Shown piece by piece: positions 51,684 through 62,093 of a DNA stretch of 64,000 nt (position 1 is the stretch's first letter; each line of letters opens with the position of its first letter). Position numbers and translations under genes: made by a program. The DNA is taken from the NCBI RefSeq assembly GCF_022919075.1, contig NZ_CP095078.1, positions 2,170,001-2,234,000 of the forward strand, given 5' to 3'. The stretch comes from Nocardioides sp. W7. Lineage in GTDB: Bacteria; Actinomycetota; Actinomycetes; Propionibacteriales; Nocardioidaceae. The notes beneath the pieces were generated by a model that did not search any database, was not told the DNA's origin, and was given only the letters and a program-made list of their open reading frames with translations.

Positions 51684-52910
51684 TCAGCCGGCGGCGGCCG
51701 GCTGCTCGGCGGCGTCGGCCATGGCGTCGTCCAGCAGTCGACCGGCGTGCGCCCGGTCGACGGTGAGGTTCTCGCCGGTGGCGGGGTCGAAGAGATGCAT
51801 CTTCGCCGCGTTCACCCAGATCTCGGCGTCGTCACCCTCGGCGATCCGGCTCGAGCCGTCGAGCGAGACGACCAGCTGGGTGCGCAGCGACTCGCCGTCC
51901 AGGTCGCGCTCGAGCTGGCGCAGCTGCTCCTGCACCTCCGTCGGCGCCTCGAACGGCAGGTAGGCGTACGCCTCGTTCCCGAGCCACTCGACGACGTCGA
52001 CCTTGGCCCGGAACGTCGAGCCCGCCGTGTCCGTCTGCACGACCGAGGCGTCCTCGAAGTGCTCGGGCCGGATGCCGGCGATCAGCAGCCCCCGCCCGGC
52101 CGCCTTCTCGGCCTTCTCGGCCGGCAGCTGGACGGTGCCGAACGGCAGCTTCACCGACGTCCCGTCGACCTCCGCGGGCAGGAAGTTCATCGGCGGGGAG
52201 CCGATGAAGCCGGCCACGAACAGGTTGCCGGGGTTCTCGTAGAGCTCGCGCGGGGAGGCCAGCTGCTGGAGCACCCCGCGCTTGAGCACGGCGACCCGGT
52301 CGCCCAGCGTCATCGCCTCGGTCTGGTCGTGGGTGACGTAGACCGTGGTGATGCCGAGCCGCTTCTGCAGCCGGGAGATCTCGGTGCGCATCTGGCCGCG
52401 GAGCTTGGCGTCCAGGTTCGACAGCGGCTCGTCGAAGAGGAACGCGTCGGCCTCGCGGACGATCGCGCGGCCCATGGCGACGCGCTGACGCTGGCCGCCG
52501 GAGAGGTTGCCGGGCTTGCGATCGAGGTGCTCGTCGAGCTCGAGGGTCGCCGAGGCCTCGCGGACCTTGGCGTCGATCTCCGAGTCCGAGAGCTTGTTGG
52601 CCAGCCGGAGCGGGAAGGCGATGTTCTCGTAGACGGTGAGGTGCGGGTAGAGCGCGTAGTTCTGGAAGACCATCGCCAGGTTGCGGTCGCGCGGCGCGAG
52701 GTCGTTGACCCGCCGGTCGCCGATCACCATGTCGCCGGAGGTGATGTCCTCCAGTCCCACGATCATCCGCAGCAGGGTGGACTTCCCGCACCCGGACGGG
52801 CCGACGAGGATCATGAACTCCCCGTCGGCGACGTCGATGCTGACGTCGTTCACCGCGGGGAACCCGTCGCCGTACTTCTTGACGATGTTCTTCATCTCGA
52901 TGGCAGCCAT
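51684..52910 (-). CDS. Trehalose/sugar ABC importer ATPase (SugC/MsmK type)
   Basis: 408 residues. Walker A GPSGCGKSTLL, signature LSGGQRQRVAMGRAI, Walker B AFLFDEPLSNLD, and the long C-terminal regulatory domain (about 240-408) of sugar-importer ATPases. Last gene of the lpqY-sugA-sugB-sugC-like operon, four bases after the preceding permease stop. Confidence 0.9.
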   Translation of the reverse strand: MAAIEMKNIVKKYGDGFPAVNDVSIDVADGEFMILVGPSGCGKSTLLRMIVGLEDITSGDMVIGDRRVNDLAPRDRNLAMVFQNYALYPHLTVYENIAFPLRLANKLSDSEIDAKVREASATLELDEHLDRKPGNLSGGQRQRVAMGRAIVREADAFLFDEPLSNLDAKLRGQMRTEISRLQKRLGITTVYVTHDQTEAMTLGDRVAVLKRGVLQQLASPRELYENPGNLFVAGFIGSPPMNFLPAEVDGTSVKLPFGTVQLPAEKAEKAAGRGLLIAGIRPEHFEDASVVQTDTAGSTFRAKVDVVEWLGNEAYAYLPFEAPTEVQEQLRQLERDLDGESLRTQLVVSLDGSSRIAEGDDAEIWVNAAKMHLFDPATGENLTVDRAHAGRLLDDAMADAAEQPAAAG

Positions 52911-52914
52911 GGGC

Positions 52915-53745
52915 TCATCCCTTCACTGCGCCGGAGGTCAGGCCGGCGACGATCTTGCGCTGGAACAGCAGGACGATGACGATGATCGGCACGGTGACCA
53001 CGACCGAGGCGGTCGCGAGCTGGCCGTACGGCGGGTTGAACGGGTCCGGACCGACGAAGTACGACAGCTGCGCCGGCACCGTGCGCGAGCTGGTCGTGGA
53101 GGTCAGGGAGATCGCCAGGACGAACTCGTTCCACGCGAAGAAGAACGTCAGGATCGCGGCCGTGAAGACACCCGGTGCGGCGAGCGGGACGATCACCTTG
53201 CGGAAGGCCTGCCACGAGGTCGCGCCGTCGACCTGGGCCGCTTGCTCCATCTCCCAGGGGATCTCCCGGAAGAAGGCGGTCAGCGTCCAGATCGCCAGCG
53301 GCAGCGTGAAGGACATGTAGGGGATGATCAGCCCCAGCCAGGTGTTGAACAGGCCGAAGGTGCGCCACATGTCGAACAGCGGCCCGACCAGCGCGACGAC
53401 CGGGAACATCGCGATCGCCAGGGCCAGCGAGAGCACCAGCCGCTTGCCCTTGAACTCCAGGCGGGCGATGGCGTACGCCGCGAGCGTCGCGAAGATCACC
53501 GACAGCACGGTCGCGATGAGCGAGATGCCGAAGCTGTTGCGCAGCGCGTCGAGGAAGTCGGGGTTGTCGAGGATGTCCTTGTAGTTCTGCAGGGTGGCGT
53601 CCTGCGGCAGGAACTGCGGGCTCCCGGCCGCCGTCTCGTCGGGCGACTTGAACGACAGCGAGATGATCCAGGCCACGGGGAGCAGGCACCACACCAGGAT
53701 CAGCACGAAGCCGCCCCAGGTGCCGATGGCGTTCTTGTTCTTCAT
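52915..53745 (-). CDS. Sugar ABC permease (SugB/MalG type)
   Basis: 276 residues, TGATG overlap with the upstream permease. Six membrane helices and the EAA loop EQAAQVDGATSWQAFRKVI. Part of the trehalose-type importer. Confidence 0.9.
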   Translation of the reverse strand: MKNKNAIGTWGGFVLILVWCLLPVAWIISLSFKSPDETAAGSPQFLPQDATLQNYKDILDNPDFLDALRNSFGISLIATVLSVIFATLAAYAIARLEFKGKRLVLSLALAIAMFPVVALVGPLFDMWRTFGLFNTWLGLIIPYMSFTLPLAIWTLTAFFREIPWEMEQAAQVDGATSWQAFRKVIVPLAAPGVFTAAILTFFFAWNEFVLAISLTSTTSSRTVPAQLSYFVGPDPFNPPYGQLATASVVVTVPIIVIVLLFQRKIVAGLTSGAVKG

Positions 53746-54707
53746 CAGCCCTCACCCCTCGCCTGGGCCAGGTCGACCCGGAACAGCTTCACGATCAGGA
53801 ACGCGAGCAGCAGCACGCTGAGGAACAGCAGCACCGAGAGCGCCGAGCCGAGGCCCAGCTGGAGTTGCTCGATCACCTGTCTGTAGGTCAGGAACGACGA
53901 GGACTCGGTGTCCTGCGCACCGCGGGTCATCACGAAGATGTTGTCGAAGATGCGGAACGCGTCGAGGGCCCGGAACAGCACCGCGACCATGATCGCGGCC
54001 CGCATGTTCGGCAGGATCACCTTCCACAGCCGCTGCCACCAGGTGGCCCCGTCGACCTTGGCCGCCTCGATCATGTCCTCGGAGACCTGCGAGAGGCCGG
54101 CGAGGAGCAGCAGCGACATGAACGGGGTGGTCTTCCAGATCTCGGAGACCATGATCGCGAACATCGCCGGCCAGTGGTCGCCGAACCAGTTGGTGTCCGG
54201 GCCGATCCAGGGCAGCCACTCGAACCAGCTGTTCACCCAGCCGTTGTTGATGCTGAAGGTGAACTGCCAGGCGAAGGCCGAGACCACGGTGATGGTGCCG
54301 TAGGGGATCAGGATCGAGGTGCGGATGACGCCGCGCGCGAAGATCACGCGGTGCATGACCATGGCGAAGATGAACCCGATCACCAGCTCGACGGACACCG
54401 TGATGACCATGATCAGCACGGTGTTCCAGGTGTCCTGCCAGAACAGCCCGTCGGTCAGCACGGTGCCGTAGTTGCCGAGGCCGACGAACTCCTTGTCGTC
54501 CGGGGACGTCAGCCGGTAGCGGAAGGTCGACAGGTACAGCGCCTGGATCATCGGCCAGGCGGTGACGACCAGCATGATGATGACGGCCGGCGCGACGAGC
54601 TTGAGACCCAGCCGGTTCTCGGCGTTGGCGCGGTCGCTCATCCTGGCCTTGGGAGGTTTGCCCGGCTGGGGGTCCTTGGCAGCCGGCGTGGCCACGGTGG
54701 TGCTCAC
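53745..54707 (-). CDS. Sugar ABC permease (SugA/MalF type)
   Basis: 320 residues from a GTG that overlaps the LpqY-like stop by four bases. Six membrane helices; EAA loop EAAKVDGATWWQRLWKVILP. Its N-terminal 30 residues are hydrophilic and basic. Pairs with the MalG-type permease. Confidence 0.9.
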   Translation of the reverse strand: MSTTVATPAAKDPQPGKPPKARMSDRANAENRLGLKLVAPAVIIMLVVTAWPMIQALYLSTFRYRLTSPDDKEFVGLGNYGTVLTDGLFWQDTWNTVLIMVITVSVELVIGFIFAMVMHRVIFARGVIRTSILIPYGTITVVSAFAWQFTFSINNGWVNSWFEWLPWIGPDTNWFGDHWPAMFAIMVSEIWKTTPFMSLLLLAGLSQVSEDMIEAAKVDGATWWQRLWKVILPNMRAAIMVAVLFRALDAFRIFDNIFVMTRGAQDTESSSFLTYRQVIEQLQLGLGSALSVLLFLSVLLLAFLIVKLFRVDLAQARGEG

Positions 54708-56017
54708 AGCAGTCTCCTCTGGTCCAGGACCTCGCGCATGAAGGACTTGGAGTCCGCCGGGGTCTCGGGGCTGACACCCGACGCCGGGTGCCAGGTGCTC
54801 TGGATAGAGCCGGAGATGTCACTCCAGTACGGCGACACGCTGCGCGGCGCGGCGGCGTCCAGCGACTCCTGGAAGAGGTCCAGCAGCTCCTGCGGGTAGA
54901 TCTCCGCCAGCGGGGGGTACTCGTAGCCGCCCTCGCTGGCCGGCATGTTGCCGGTCAGCTCGGCGTTGACGCCCTGGTTCTCGGCGTTGGTGATGCACTC
55001 GATCGCCTGCATCGACTCCTTCTCGTGCTGGGAGAAGGCGCTCACCCCGACGCCGATGCCGCCGTACGGCGGGTGCGACTCCTCGCCCTCGACGGTCTGC
55101 GGGTAGCGGGCGAACCCGAGGTCCTCCTTGACCTCCGGCTGGGCCTCGTCGAAGTTGGTCCAGATGTAGGTCCAGTTGACGAGGAACGCGCCCTGGTCGG
55201 AGCCGAAGGTGGCGCCGGCCTGGCCCTCCTGGGCCACCGACAGGTCGGCGGGCGCCGCCGGCGAGCCGGCCAGCTTCTCGATCACGGCCGCCGCCGCGGC
55301 CCCGGCCTCGGAGTCGATGTCGATGCTGGCGTCGGCGCCCTGCTCGGTGTCGCTGACGATGTCGCCGCCGGCGCCGGAGATGAGGGCGTTGATCCAGACG
55401 ACGTACCCCTCGTACTTGTTCGCCTGGACGGCGACCTTGCCGCCGCCCTGCGCCGCGGCGTCGATGATCTGGTCCCAGGTCACCGGCTGGGTCATGTCGA
55501 TGCCGACCTTCTCGGCGAACGACTTGCGGTACCAGAGCACCTGGGTGTTGGACCAGAACGGTGCGACGACCAGCTCGTCGTTCCAGGTCGCCGCGGTGGT
55601 CGCGCCCTCGAAGGACTGCTCGCTCAGCGTCGCCTGCAGCTCGTCGGGGATGTCGGCGAGGTAGCCGGCGTTCGAGAACTCGGCGGTGAACGGCGGGTCG
55701 ATGCTCATGATGTCGATGCCCGGGTCCTCGGCCGCGAGGCGCCGGATCAGCTGGATCCGCTGCTGGTTGGCGTCCTGGGGGAGCACCTGGGTGGTGATCT
55801 TGTAGGCGCCGTCAGCGGCCTCGGTGCAGTTGGCGGCCACCTTGGCCTGGCCGCCGCTGTCGGGGTTGGTGTACCAGATGAGCTCGGGGGTGTCCCCGTC
55901 GTCGGACGAACAGGCCGCGAGCAGTGCGCTCGCGGTCATGAGCGCGGCCGCGGCAGCGAGGCCGCGGCGCGGTAGCCGGGACTCTCTCCGTCGCGGTGGC
56001 GATGCGGATGACGACAT
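54704..56017 (-). CDS. LpqY-like sugar-binding lipoprotein
   Basis: 437 residues; ATG with GGGGAGGGGCTGT before it. Lipobox LLAAC (Cys36). The sequence follows mycobacterial LpqY from memory: QRIQLIRRLAAEDPGIDIMS, FWSNTQVLWYRKSF, QANKYEGYVVWINALISGAG and LGFARYP all have clear counterparts. With the gene order LpqY-SugA-SugB-SugC this indicates trehalose or a related disaccharide as substrate. A palindrome (CGTGTG-N8-CACACG, 56035-56054) sits in the promoter. Confidence 0.85.
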   Translation of the reverse strand: MSSSASPPRRRESRLPRRGLAAAAALMTASALLAACSSDDGDTPELIWYTNPDSGGQAKVAANCTEAADGAYKITTQVLPQDANQQRIQLIRRLAAEDPGIDIMSIDPPFTAEFSNAGYLADIPDELQATLSEQSFEGATTAATWNDELVVAPFWSNTQVLWYRKSFAEKVGIDMTQPVTWDQIIDAAAQGGGKVAVQANKYEGYVVWINALISGAGGDIVSDTEQGADASIDIDSEAGAAAAAVIEKLAGSPAAPADLSVAQEGQAGATFGSDQGAFLVNWTYIWTNFDEAQPEVKEDLGFARYPQTVEGEESHPPYGGIGVGVSAFSQHEKESMQAIECITNAENQGVNAELTGNMPASEGGYEYPPLAEIYPQELLDLFQESLDAAAPRSVSPYWSDISGSIQSTWHPASGVSPETPADSKSFMREVLDQRRLL

Positions 56018-56034
56018 ACAGCCCCTCCCCGAAT

Positions 56035-56054
56035 CGTGTGGCTTTCGTCACACG
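56035..56054. promoter_or_regulatory. Operator-like palindrome upstream of the lpqY-like operon
   Basis: CGTGTG-N8-CACACG, 18 bp before the start codon. It probably overlaps the promoter and could bind a sugar-responsive repressor; none is encoded nearby. Confidence 0.4.
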
Positions 56055-56139
56055 GTCTAGTCCCTGACGACGTGGTTTGTCCACTAACCCACAAGGTCGG
56101 GGCGGAAACGTCGCCGAAACGAAAGAAGAGCAGGCGGGG

Positions 56140-57057
56140 TCAGGTGCGGTCGGCGTTTCGCCGGATCGCCGCGGTGAACGTCTCGAACAGCTCGGCCGGC
56201 AGGTCGTGGCCCATCCCGTCGACGAGCAGCAGCTCGCTGCCGGGGATCGCGGCCGCGGTCGCGCGACCGCCGGAGACGTGGACCATCTTGTCGGCGAGGC
56301 CGTGCACCACCAGGGTCGGCACCTTCAGCCCGCGCAGCCGGCGGCCGCGGTCGGGCTGGGTCAGCACGGCGACCATCTGCCGCAGCACGCCGGCCGGGTT
56401 GATCCCGCGCTCGAAGGTCTCCTCGCCGCGTCGGCGGGCGCTCTCCTCGGGCTCGGGGTACGCCGGCGACCCGATCAGCCGGGCCATCGCCACGCTGGCG
56501 ACGACGTACTCCTCGCGGCTGAGGCCCCGACGGCCGAGCAGCGAGGGGAGCAGCGAGGGGTGCTGCCAGCCGACGCTGCGCTTGCCGGTCGTCGACATGA
56601 TGCTGGTCAGGGACCGGACTCGGGTCGGGTGGTCCAGGGCGACGGTCTGCGCGATCATGCCGCCCATCGAGACGCCGACGACGTGGGCCGCGTCGATGCC
56701 GAGGTGGTCGAGCAGGCCGATGGCGTCGCGGGCCAGGTCGGCGATCGTGTACGGCGCCCGGACCCGAAGACCGGCGAACGCCCGGACCAGCGTCGCGCGG
56801 CTGACCCGTCCCTGCATCCGCGAGGAGCGGCCGGTGTCGCGGTTGTCGTAGCGGATCACGAAGAACCCGCGGGCGGCGAGCAGCCGACACAGCTCGGGGT
56901 CCCACCAGGTCATCGGCCCGCCGAGGCCCATGACGAGCAGCAGCGGGTCGTCGTCGGGGTTGCCGAAGGTCTGGTAGCACAGCTCGACGCCGTGGCTCGC
57001 GGGAGCGAAGAGCTCGGCGGAGACCTGCACCGGGGGGACGTCGGGAGCGGACGACAT
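56140..57057 (-). CDS. Alpha/beta hydrolase
   Basis: 305 residues. Nucleophile elbow GVSMGGM, oxyanion region GLGGPMTWW, acid VHGLADKMV, and the catalytic His in DGMGHDLP. RYDNRDTGRSS at strand 4 is typical of haloperoxidase/aclacinomycin-esterase-like hydrolases of actinobacteria. Substrate unknown. Confidence 0.85.
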   Translation of the reverse strand: MSSAPDVPPVQVSAELFAPASHGVELCYQTFGNPDDDPLLLVMGLGGPMTWWDPELCRLLAARGFFVIRYDNRDTGRSSRMQGRVSRATLVRAFAGLRVRAPYTIADLARDAIGLLDHLGIDAAHVVGVSMGGMIAQTVALDHPTRVRSLTSIMSTTGKRSVGWQHPSLLPSLLGRRGLSREEYVVASVAMARLIGSPAYPEPEESARRRGEETFERGINPAGVLRQMVAVLTQPDRGRRLRGLKVPTLVVHGLADKMVHVSGGRATAAAIPGSELLLVDGMGHDLPAELFETFTAAIRRNADRT

Positions 57058-57150
57058 GGCTAAGAGTCTTGCTGAAGCCCGGCGTGCTGCGAAATACCCA
57101 GATGCGTGGATTTCCTAGGAAACGGCGTTACTCGCCCGTAGCCTGGCAGT

Positions 57151-57990
57151 GTGAGTCCCCACACACTCGCCTCGTTCCTGTTGCCGGAGGGCTACGCCAG
57201 GCCCGGTGTCGGCGCGGTGCTGCGCGAGGCGAGCCTGGTCGGCGAGGCCGGACGACACGTCGCGCGACGCGTCGGTGATCGGCGGACCCGCCGCGCCGCG
57301 CCGTACGCCGGGCGGTCCCCGGAGCGTGCTGCGGACCCGGTCGTCCTGGTGCCCGGCTTCCTCGCCGGCGACCTGTCGCTGAGCCTGATGGCGACGGCGC
57401 TGCGCCAGCGCGGCTTCCGCACCTACCGCTCGCACATCCGCGCCAACGTCGGCTGCACGCTCGACGCGGCCGCGCAGCTGGAGGCCCGGCTGGAGTCGGT
57501 CGCGCTGCGCCGGGGCAGTCGGGTCCAGATCGTCGGGCACAGCCTGGGCGGCATGCTCGCGCGCGGGGTCGCCGTACGCCGCCCCGACCTCGTGTCGGGC
57601 ATCGTCACGATGGGCAGCCCGATGCTCGCGCCCGGCGCCCATCACCTGGCCCTGACCGCGAGCATCGACGTCCTGGTCCGGCTGAGCCGCGCCGGCCTGC
57701 CCGGCCTGATGTCCGAGGAGTGCGTGGGCGGCGGCTGTGCGCAGCAGAGCTTCGACGAGAGTCGCGAGCCGCTCGCCGACGCCGTCGCGTTCACCGCGAT
57801 CTACAGCCGGCGCGACGGCATCGTCGACTGGCGCGCCTGCGTCGACCCGATCGCCGTGCCCGTCGAGGTGACCGCGAGCCACGTCGGCATGGCCGTGGAC
57901 CCGCGGGTCATCGACCGTGTGGCCGCGGCGCTCGCCGAGCAGGCGACGCCGAGCTCAGTGCTCGAAGTCGATCGAGGAGTAAGCGCGTAG
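57151..57990 (+). CDS. Alpha/beta-fold lipase/esterase
   Basis: 279 residues from a [20 protein letters not shown] as the oxyanion loop, [14 protein letters not shown] as the nucleophile elbow, [15 protein letters not shown] as the acid region, and [10 protein letters not shown] as the His. Its last 36 bp overlap the end of glpX on the other strand, so both genes share their 3' ends. Confidence 0.85.
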   Translation: MSPHTLASFLLPEGYARPGVGAVLREASLVGEAGRHVARRVGDRRTRRAAPYAGRSPERAADPVVLVPGFLAGDLSLSLMATALRQRGFRTYRSHIRANVGCTLDAAAQLEARLESVALRRGSRVQIVGHSLGGMLARGVAVRRPDLVSGIVTMGSPMLAPGAHHLALTASIDVLVRLSRAGLPGLMSEECVGGGCAQQSFDESREPLADAVAFTAIYSRRDGIVDWRACVDPIAVPVEVTASHVGMAVDPRVIDRVAAALAEQATPSSVLEVDRGVSA

Positions 57991-58977
57991 CTTCTGCAGA
58001 CGGTGCTCGGAGGTGATCGAGCGGATCGTGCCGCTGCGCGAGCGCATCACCAGCGAGTGGGTCGTCGCGCCGCCGCCGACGTAGCGGACGCCCTTCATCA
58101 GGTCGCCGTCGGTGATGCCGGTCGCGACGAAGAAGCAGTCGTCACCGGTGACCAGGTCGTCGGTGGCCAGCACGAAGTCGGGGTCCAGGTTGTGGCCGGC
58201 GTCCAGCGCCCGCTGGCGCTCGTCGTCGTCCTGGGGCCAGAGCTGGCCCTGGATGACGCCGCCCATGCACTTCATCGCGCAGGCGGTGATGATCGCCTCC
58301 GGGGTGCCGCCGACCCCGAGGAGCAGGTCGACGCCGCTGTCGGGGCGGGCCGCCGAGATGGCGCCGGCGACGTCGCCGTCGACGATGAACTTGATTCGGG
58401 CACCGGAGGCCCGGATCTCGTCGGCGAGCTTCTGGTGGCGCGGCCGGTCGAGCAGCATCACGGTGACGTCCTCGGGCTTGCCGCCCTTGGCCTTGGCGAC
58501 CCGGCGGACGTTCTCCGCGGCGGGCAGCCGGATGTCGACGACGTCCGCCGCCTCCGGGCCGGTGGCGAGCTTGTCCATGTAGAACACGGCCGACGGGTCG
58601 TACATCGAGCCGCGCGGCGAGACCGCGAGCACGGCGACGGCGTTGCTCATGCCCTTGGCGGTCAGGGTGGTGCCGTCGATCGGGTCGACCGCGACGTCGC
58701 ACTCGGGACCGGTGCCGTCGCCGACCTGCTCGCCGTTGTAGAGCATCGGGGCGTTGTCCTTCTCGCCCTCGCCGATGACGACGGTGCCGCGCATGCCGAT
58801 GGTCGAGATCATCACGCGCATGGCGTTGACCGCCACGCCGTCGGCGCCGTTCTTGTCGCCCTTGCCGACCCAGCGGCCCGCGGCCATGGCCGCGGCCTCG
58901 GTCACACGGACGAGCTCCAGTGCGAGGTTGCGGTCGGGGGACTCGGGGGCGACGCTCAGGCTTTCGGGCTCCGTCAT
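57955..58977 (-). CDS. glpX: Class II fructose-1,6-bisphosphatase
   Basis: 340 residues. [20 protein letters not shown] is the metal-binding core; [28 protein letters not shown] and [20 protein letters not shown] are the other GlpX regions. Gluconeogenic hydrolysis of fructose 1,6-bisphosphate. 3' overlap with the lipase gene. Confidence 0.95.
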   Translation of the reverse strand: MTEPESLSVAPESPDRNLALELVRVTEAAAMAAGRWVGKGDKNGADGVAVNAMRVMISTIGMRGTVVIGEGEKDNAPMLYNGEQVGDGTGPECDVAVDPIDGTTLTAKGMSNAVAVLAVSPRGSMYDPSAVFYMDKLATGPEAADVVDIRLPAAENVRRVAKAKGGKPEDVTVMLLDRPRHQKLADEIRASGARIKFIVDGDVAGAISAARPDSGVDLLLGVGGTPEAIITACAMKCMGGVIQGQLWPQDDDERQRALDAGHNLDPDFVLATDDLVTGDDCFFVATGITDGDLMKGVRYVGGGATTHSLVMRSRSGTIRSITSEHRLQKLRAYSSIDFEH

Positions 58978-59019
58978 GCTCGAACCCTATCGGTCCCCGC
59001 CGACCCTCCGACCCCGTGC

Positions 59020-60057
59020 TCAGGTGCGGTAGACCGCCACCTCGCTGGCCTTCACGCTGAAGGTGACGAACGTCCCAGGCGTGAGGTCGAGCTCGGCGGC
59101 TGCGTACGCCGTCACGTCGGCCGCGAGCTCGCCCGCCCGGACCCGGATCTGGTCGCCGTGCGGCTCCAGCTCGGTGACCTCGACCGCGAACGCGTTGCGC
59201 GGGCTGCCGCCCGGCGGCTCCCGGAAGACCGAGACCGCCGCGGGCCGGAAGACCGCGACCACCGGGTCGCCGGCCTCCGGCTCCGGCCCGGTCACCAGCC
59301 CGTGGACGAGGGTGCCGTCCTCGGTGCGGACGCCACCGTCCCAGGCGCCGCGGAGCAGGTCGAGGCCCGCGATCCGGGCCGCGAACCCGCTGCGGGGGTG
59401 GGCCAGCACCTGGGCGGTCGTCCCCTCCTCGGTGACCCGGCCGTCCTCCAGGACGACCACCCGGTCGGCCAGGATCAGGGCGTCCAGGGCGTCGTGGGTG
59501 ACCACCACGGCCGAGCGGTCGGCGAGCACCCGGCGCAGGGTCTGCCGCAGGGCGGGGGCCACGGCGACGTCGAGGGCGGCCATCGGCTCGTCGAGCAGCA
59601 GCAGGCGCGGCTCGGCGGCCAGCGCGCGGGCGACGGCGACCCGCTGGGCCTGGCCGCCCGAGAGCTGGGCCGGGGTGCGATCGGCGAGCGTCTCGGCCCC
59701 GACCTCGGCGAGCCAGTGTCGTGCCGTCTCGCGGGCGGCGGCCCGGCCCGCGCCGGCGCTGCGGGGGCCGAAGGCGACGTTGTCGAGGACGCTGAGGTGG
59801 GGGAAGAGCAACGGCTCCTGGGCCAGGAGCGCGACCCGGCGCTCGTGCGGTGCGACCCAGGTGTGGTCGCCGGTCAGCTCCCGGTCGTCGAGGTGCACGG
59901 TGCCGGCGTCCGGGCGGAGCAGGCCGGCGACCAGGTCGAGCGTCGTTGACTTGCCCGCGCCGTTCGGACCCAGGACGGCGACGGTCTCGCCGTCGGCGAC
60001 GTCGATCGCGACGTCGTACCCCCGCTCGGTGACGGTCGCTGCGAGGCGCAGGGTCAT
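59020..60057 (-). CDS. modC: Molybdate ABC transporter ATPase
   Basis: 345 residues; ATGA overlap with modB. Walker [12 protein letters not shown], signature [15 protein letters not shown], Walker [13 protein letters not shown], and a C-terminal Mop/TOBE-type domain at about 285-345. Operon order ModE-like, ModA, ModB, ModC confirms the substrate class (molybdate or tungstate). Confidence 0.9.
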   Translation of the reverse strand: MTLRLAATVTERGYDVAIDVADGETVAVLGPNGAGKSTTLDLVAGLLRPDAGTVHLDDRELTGDHTWVAPHERRVALLAQEPLLFPHLSVLDNVAFGPRSAGAGRAAARETARHWLAEVGAETLADRTPAQLSGGQAQRVAVARALAAEPRLLLLDEPMAALDVAVAPALRQTLRRVLADRSAVVVTHDALDALILADRVVVLEDGRVTEEGTTAQVLAHPRSGFAARIAGLDLLRGAWDGGVRTEDGTLVHGLVTGPEPEAGDPVVAVFRPAAVSVFREPPGGSPRNAFAVEVTELEPHGDQIRVRAGELAADVTAYAAAELDLTPGTFVTFSVKASEVAVYRT

Positions 60058-60842
60058 GCCGTGCCCCGACCCGGGCGCGCGAAGCCGATCACCGCGACCG
60101 CGACCACGACCAGCACCAGGGACATGGCCACGGCGGCGTCGGGGTCGGTGACCCGGAGCTGGTAGATGTACAGCGGCAGCGTCCTGGTGGTGCCCTCCAG
60201 GCTGCCGGCGAAGGTGATCGTGGCCCCGAACTCGCCGAGAGAGCGGGCGAAGGCGAGGGTCGCGCCCGAGATCAGGCCGGGCAGCACCAGCGGCAGCGTG
60301 ACCCGACGGAAGACCGTGGTGGGGGAGGCGCCGAGCGAGGCGGCGACGACCTCGTAGCGCTGGCCGGCGCTGCGCAGGGCGCCCTCCAGGCTGACGACCA
60401 GGAACGGCAGGGACACGAAGGTCTGGGCCAGCACCACCGCGATCGTCGAGAACGCGACCTGGACGCCGAGGGCGTCGAGCTCGGCTCCGAGCAGCCCGCG
60501 GCGGCCGAAGGTGTAGAGCAGCGCGATGCCGCCGACCACCGGGGGCAGCACCATCGGCAGCAGCACGAGGGACCGGAACACCCCCTGCCCGCTGAACGAG
60601 GTGCGGGCCAGTACGACCGCCATCGGCACGCCGACGAGCACGCACAGCAGCGTGCTCACCGTCGACGTGCGCAGGCTCAGCCCGAGAGCGGTCAGGGCGG
60701 AGTCGGAGGTGACCAGGTCGACGAAGCTCGCCCAGTCGACCCGGCTGAGCATGCCGACCAGCGGCAGCAGCACCAGGACGGCACCGAGCAGCGCCGGCAG
60801 GTAGATCCAGGCGGGTACGCCGACCTGCCGCTGGCTGGTCAC
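60054..60842 (-). CDS. modB: Molybdate ABC transporter permease
   Basis: 262 residues from a GTG two bases after the modA stop. Five to six membrane helices; ModB motifs [18 protein letters not shown] and [15 protein letters not shown] are intact. Confidence 0.9.
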   Translation of the reverse strand: MTSQRQVGVPAWIYLPALLGAVLVLLPLVGMLSRVDWASFVDLVTSDSALTALGLSLRTSTVSTLLCVLVGVPMAVVLARTSFSGQGVFRSLVLLPMVLPPVVGGIALLYTFGRRGLLGAELDALGVQVAFSTIAVVLAQTFVSLPFLVVSLEGALRSAGQRYEVVAASLGASPTTVFRRVTLPLVLPGLISGATLAFARSLGEFGATITFAGSLEGTTRTLPLYIYQLRVTDPDAAVAMSLVLVVVAVAVIGFARPGRGTA

Positions 60843-60844
60843 CG

Positions 60845-61591
60845 CTACGGCTGCCCGAAGCCGGCGGCCTGAAGAACCGATCGGCCGGTCTCGCCGAGCA
60901 CGAAGTCGACGAACTCCTGGGCCAGGTCGGCCTCGTCGCTGCCGGCGACCGCGGCGATCGGGTAGGTGTTGACCACGTCGGCCGCCTCGGGGAACTCGAT
61001 GCCCTCCACGTCGCCGCCGGCGGCGATCACGTCGGTGATGTAGACGAGGCCGGCGTCGGCCTCGCCGGAGGTCACCTTGGCCAGCACGTCGGTCACGGAC
61101 TGCTCCTCGCTGACCGGCGCCAGCGTGACGCCGGCGGCCTCGGCGACCTGCTGGGCCGCGGCGCCGCACGGCACCTCGGGGGCGCACACCACCAGGTTGA
61201 GGTCGCCGGCGAGATCCTGGAAGGACGTCACGCCGGCCGGGTTGCCGGGCGGCACCGCGATCTCGAGGACGTTGGTGGCGAAGTCCCGGGGCTCGGCGGC
61301 GGTCAGCTCGGCGGAGACCAGATCGTCCATGTTCTTGGTCGCTGCCGAGGCGAAGACGTCGGCCTGCGCGCCCTCCTTCAACTGGGTGACCAGGTCGGCG
61401 GAGCCGCCGAAGCTCAGCTCCACCGCGACGCCGTCGTGCTCGGCCTCGAAGTCCTCGGCGAGCTGCTCGAAGGTCGCGGTGAGCGAGGCGGCGGCGTACA
61501 CGGTCAGGGTGACGTCGTCCCCGCCATCGGAGCCGTCGCCGGCCCCACAGGCGGTGAGCGGCAGGAGCAGGGCGAGCAGGGCCCGCCTCAT
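60845..61591 (-). CDS. modA: Molybdate-binding lipoprotein
   Basis: 248 residues, TGATG overlap with the regulator gene. Lipobox LTAC (Cys15). Type 2 binding fold: [34 protein letters not shown] and [10 protein letters not shown] are ModA hallmarks. Confidence 0.9.
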   Translation of the reverse strand: MRRALLALLLPLTACGAGDGSDGGDDVTLTVYAAASLTATFEQLAEDFEAEHDGVAVELSFGGSADLVTQLKEGAQADVFASAATKNMDDLVSAELTAAEPRDFATNVLEIAVPPGNPAGVTSFQDLAGDLNLVVCAPEVPCGAAAQQVAEAAGVTLAPVSEEQSVTDVLAKVTSGEADAGLVYITDVIAAGGDVEGIEFPEAADVVNTYPIAAVAGSDEADLAQEFVDFVLGETGRSVLQAAGFGQP

Positions 61592-61983
61592 CAGGGACGC
61601 TCCACGACGACGTTGGTGGACTTGACGGAGGCGATCGCCCGTACGCCGGGCGCGAGGCCGAGCTCCTCGGCGGCCTCGGTGCTCATCAGCGAGACCATCC
61701 GGTAGGGGCCGCAGATCAGGTCGACCTGCGCCATCACGGTGTCCTTGGTGACCTTGGTGACGATCCCGGCCAGCCGGTTGCGGGCGCTGACCGCGGCGGC
61801 GCGGGTGGCGTCGCGGTCGGGGTGGTCGGCGAGCGACTCGGCGAGCGCGGCGAGGTCGGCCCCGGGGATGACCGTGCGGCCGGCCTCGGTGGTCGAGGCG
61901 ACCCGGCCGGCCTCGGTCCAGCGCCTCATCGTGTCGTCGCTGACGCCGAGCAGCTCGGCGGCCTCCGCGATCCGGTACGTCAT
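61591..61983 (-). CDS. ModE-like regulator: excisionase-type HTH plus Mop domain
   Basis: 130 residues; start ATG with GGAAGGATGCCGCCGTG before it. An excisionase/MerR-type HTH at about 1-45 ([20 protein letters not shown]) is fused to a molybdate-binding Mop/TOBE domain at about 62-130 ([20 protein letters not shown]). Two palindromes just upstream are its likely operators. It leads the mod operon and probably represses it when molybdate is bound. Confidence 0.85.
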   Translation of the reverse strand: MTYRIAEAAELLGVSDDTMRRWTEAGRVASTTEAGRTVIPGADLAALAESLADHPDRDATRAAAVSARNRLAGIVTKVTKDTVMAQVDLICGPYRMVSLMSTEAAEELGLAPGVRAIASVKSTNVVVERP

Positions 61984-61997
61984 CACGGCGGCATCCT

Positions 61998-62043
61998 TCC
62001 GCATCTGCGGACCTATTGACAGAGATCGTCCGCAACTGCGGAC
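61998..62043. promoter_or_regulatory. Paired palindromic operators of the mod operon
   Basis: TCCGCA-N2-TGCGGA at 61998-62011 and GTCCGCA-N2-TGCGGAC at 62028-62043. Their centres are 31 bp apart, close to three helical turns, so two dimers would lie on one DNA face. Confidence 0.65.
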
Positions 62044-62093
62044 CCCGGGAGGGCGGCGCCCGAGTCCTGGACAGTACCTGTGAGGATGGGTCG

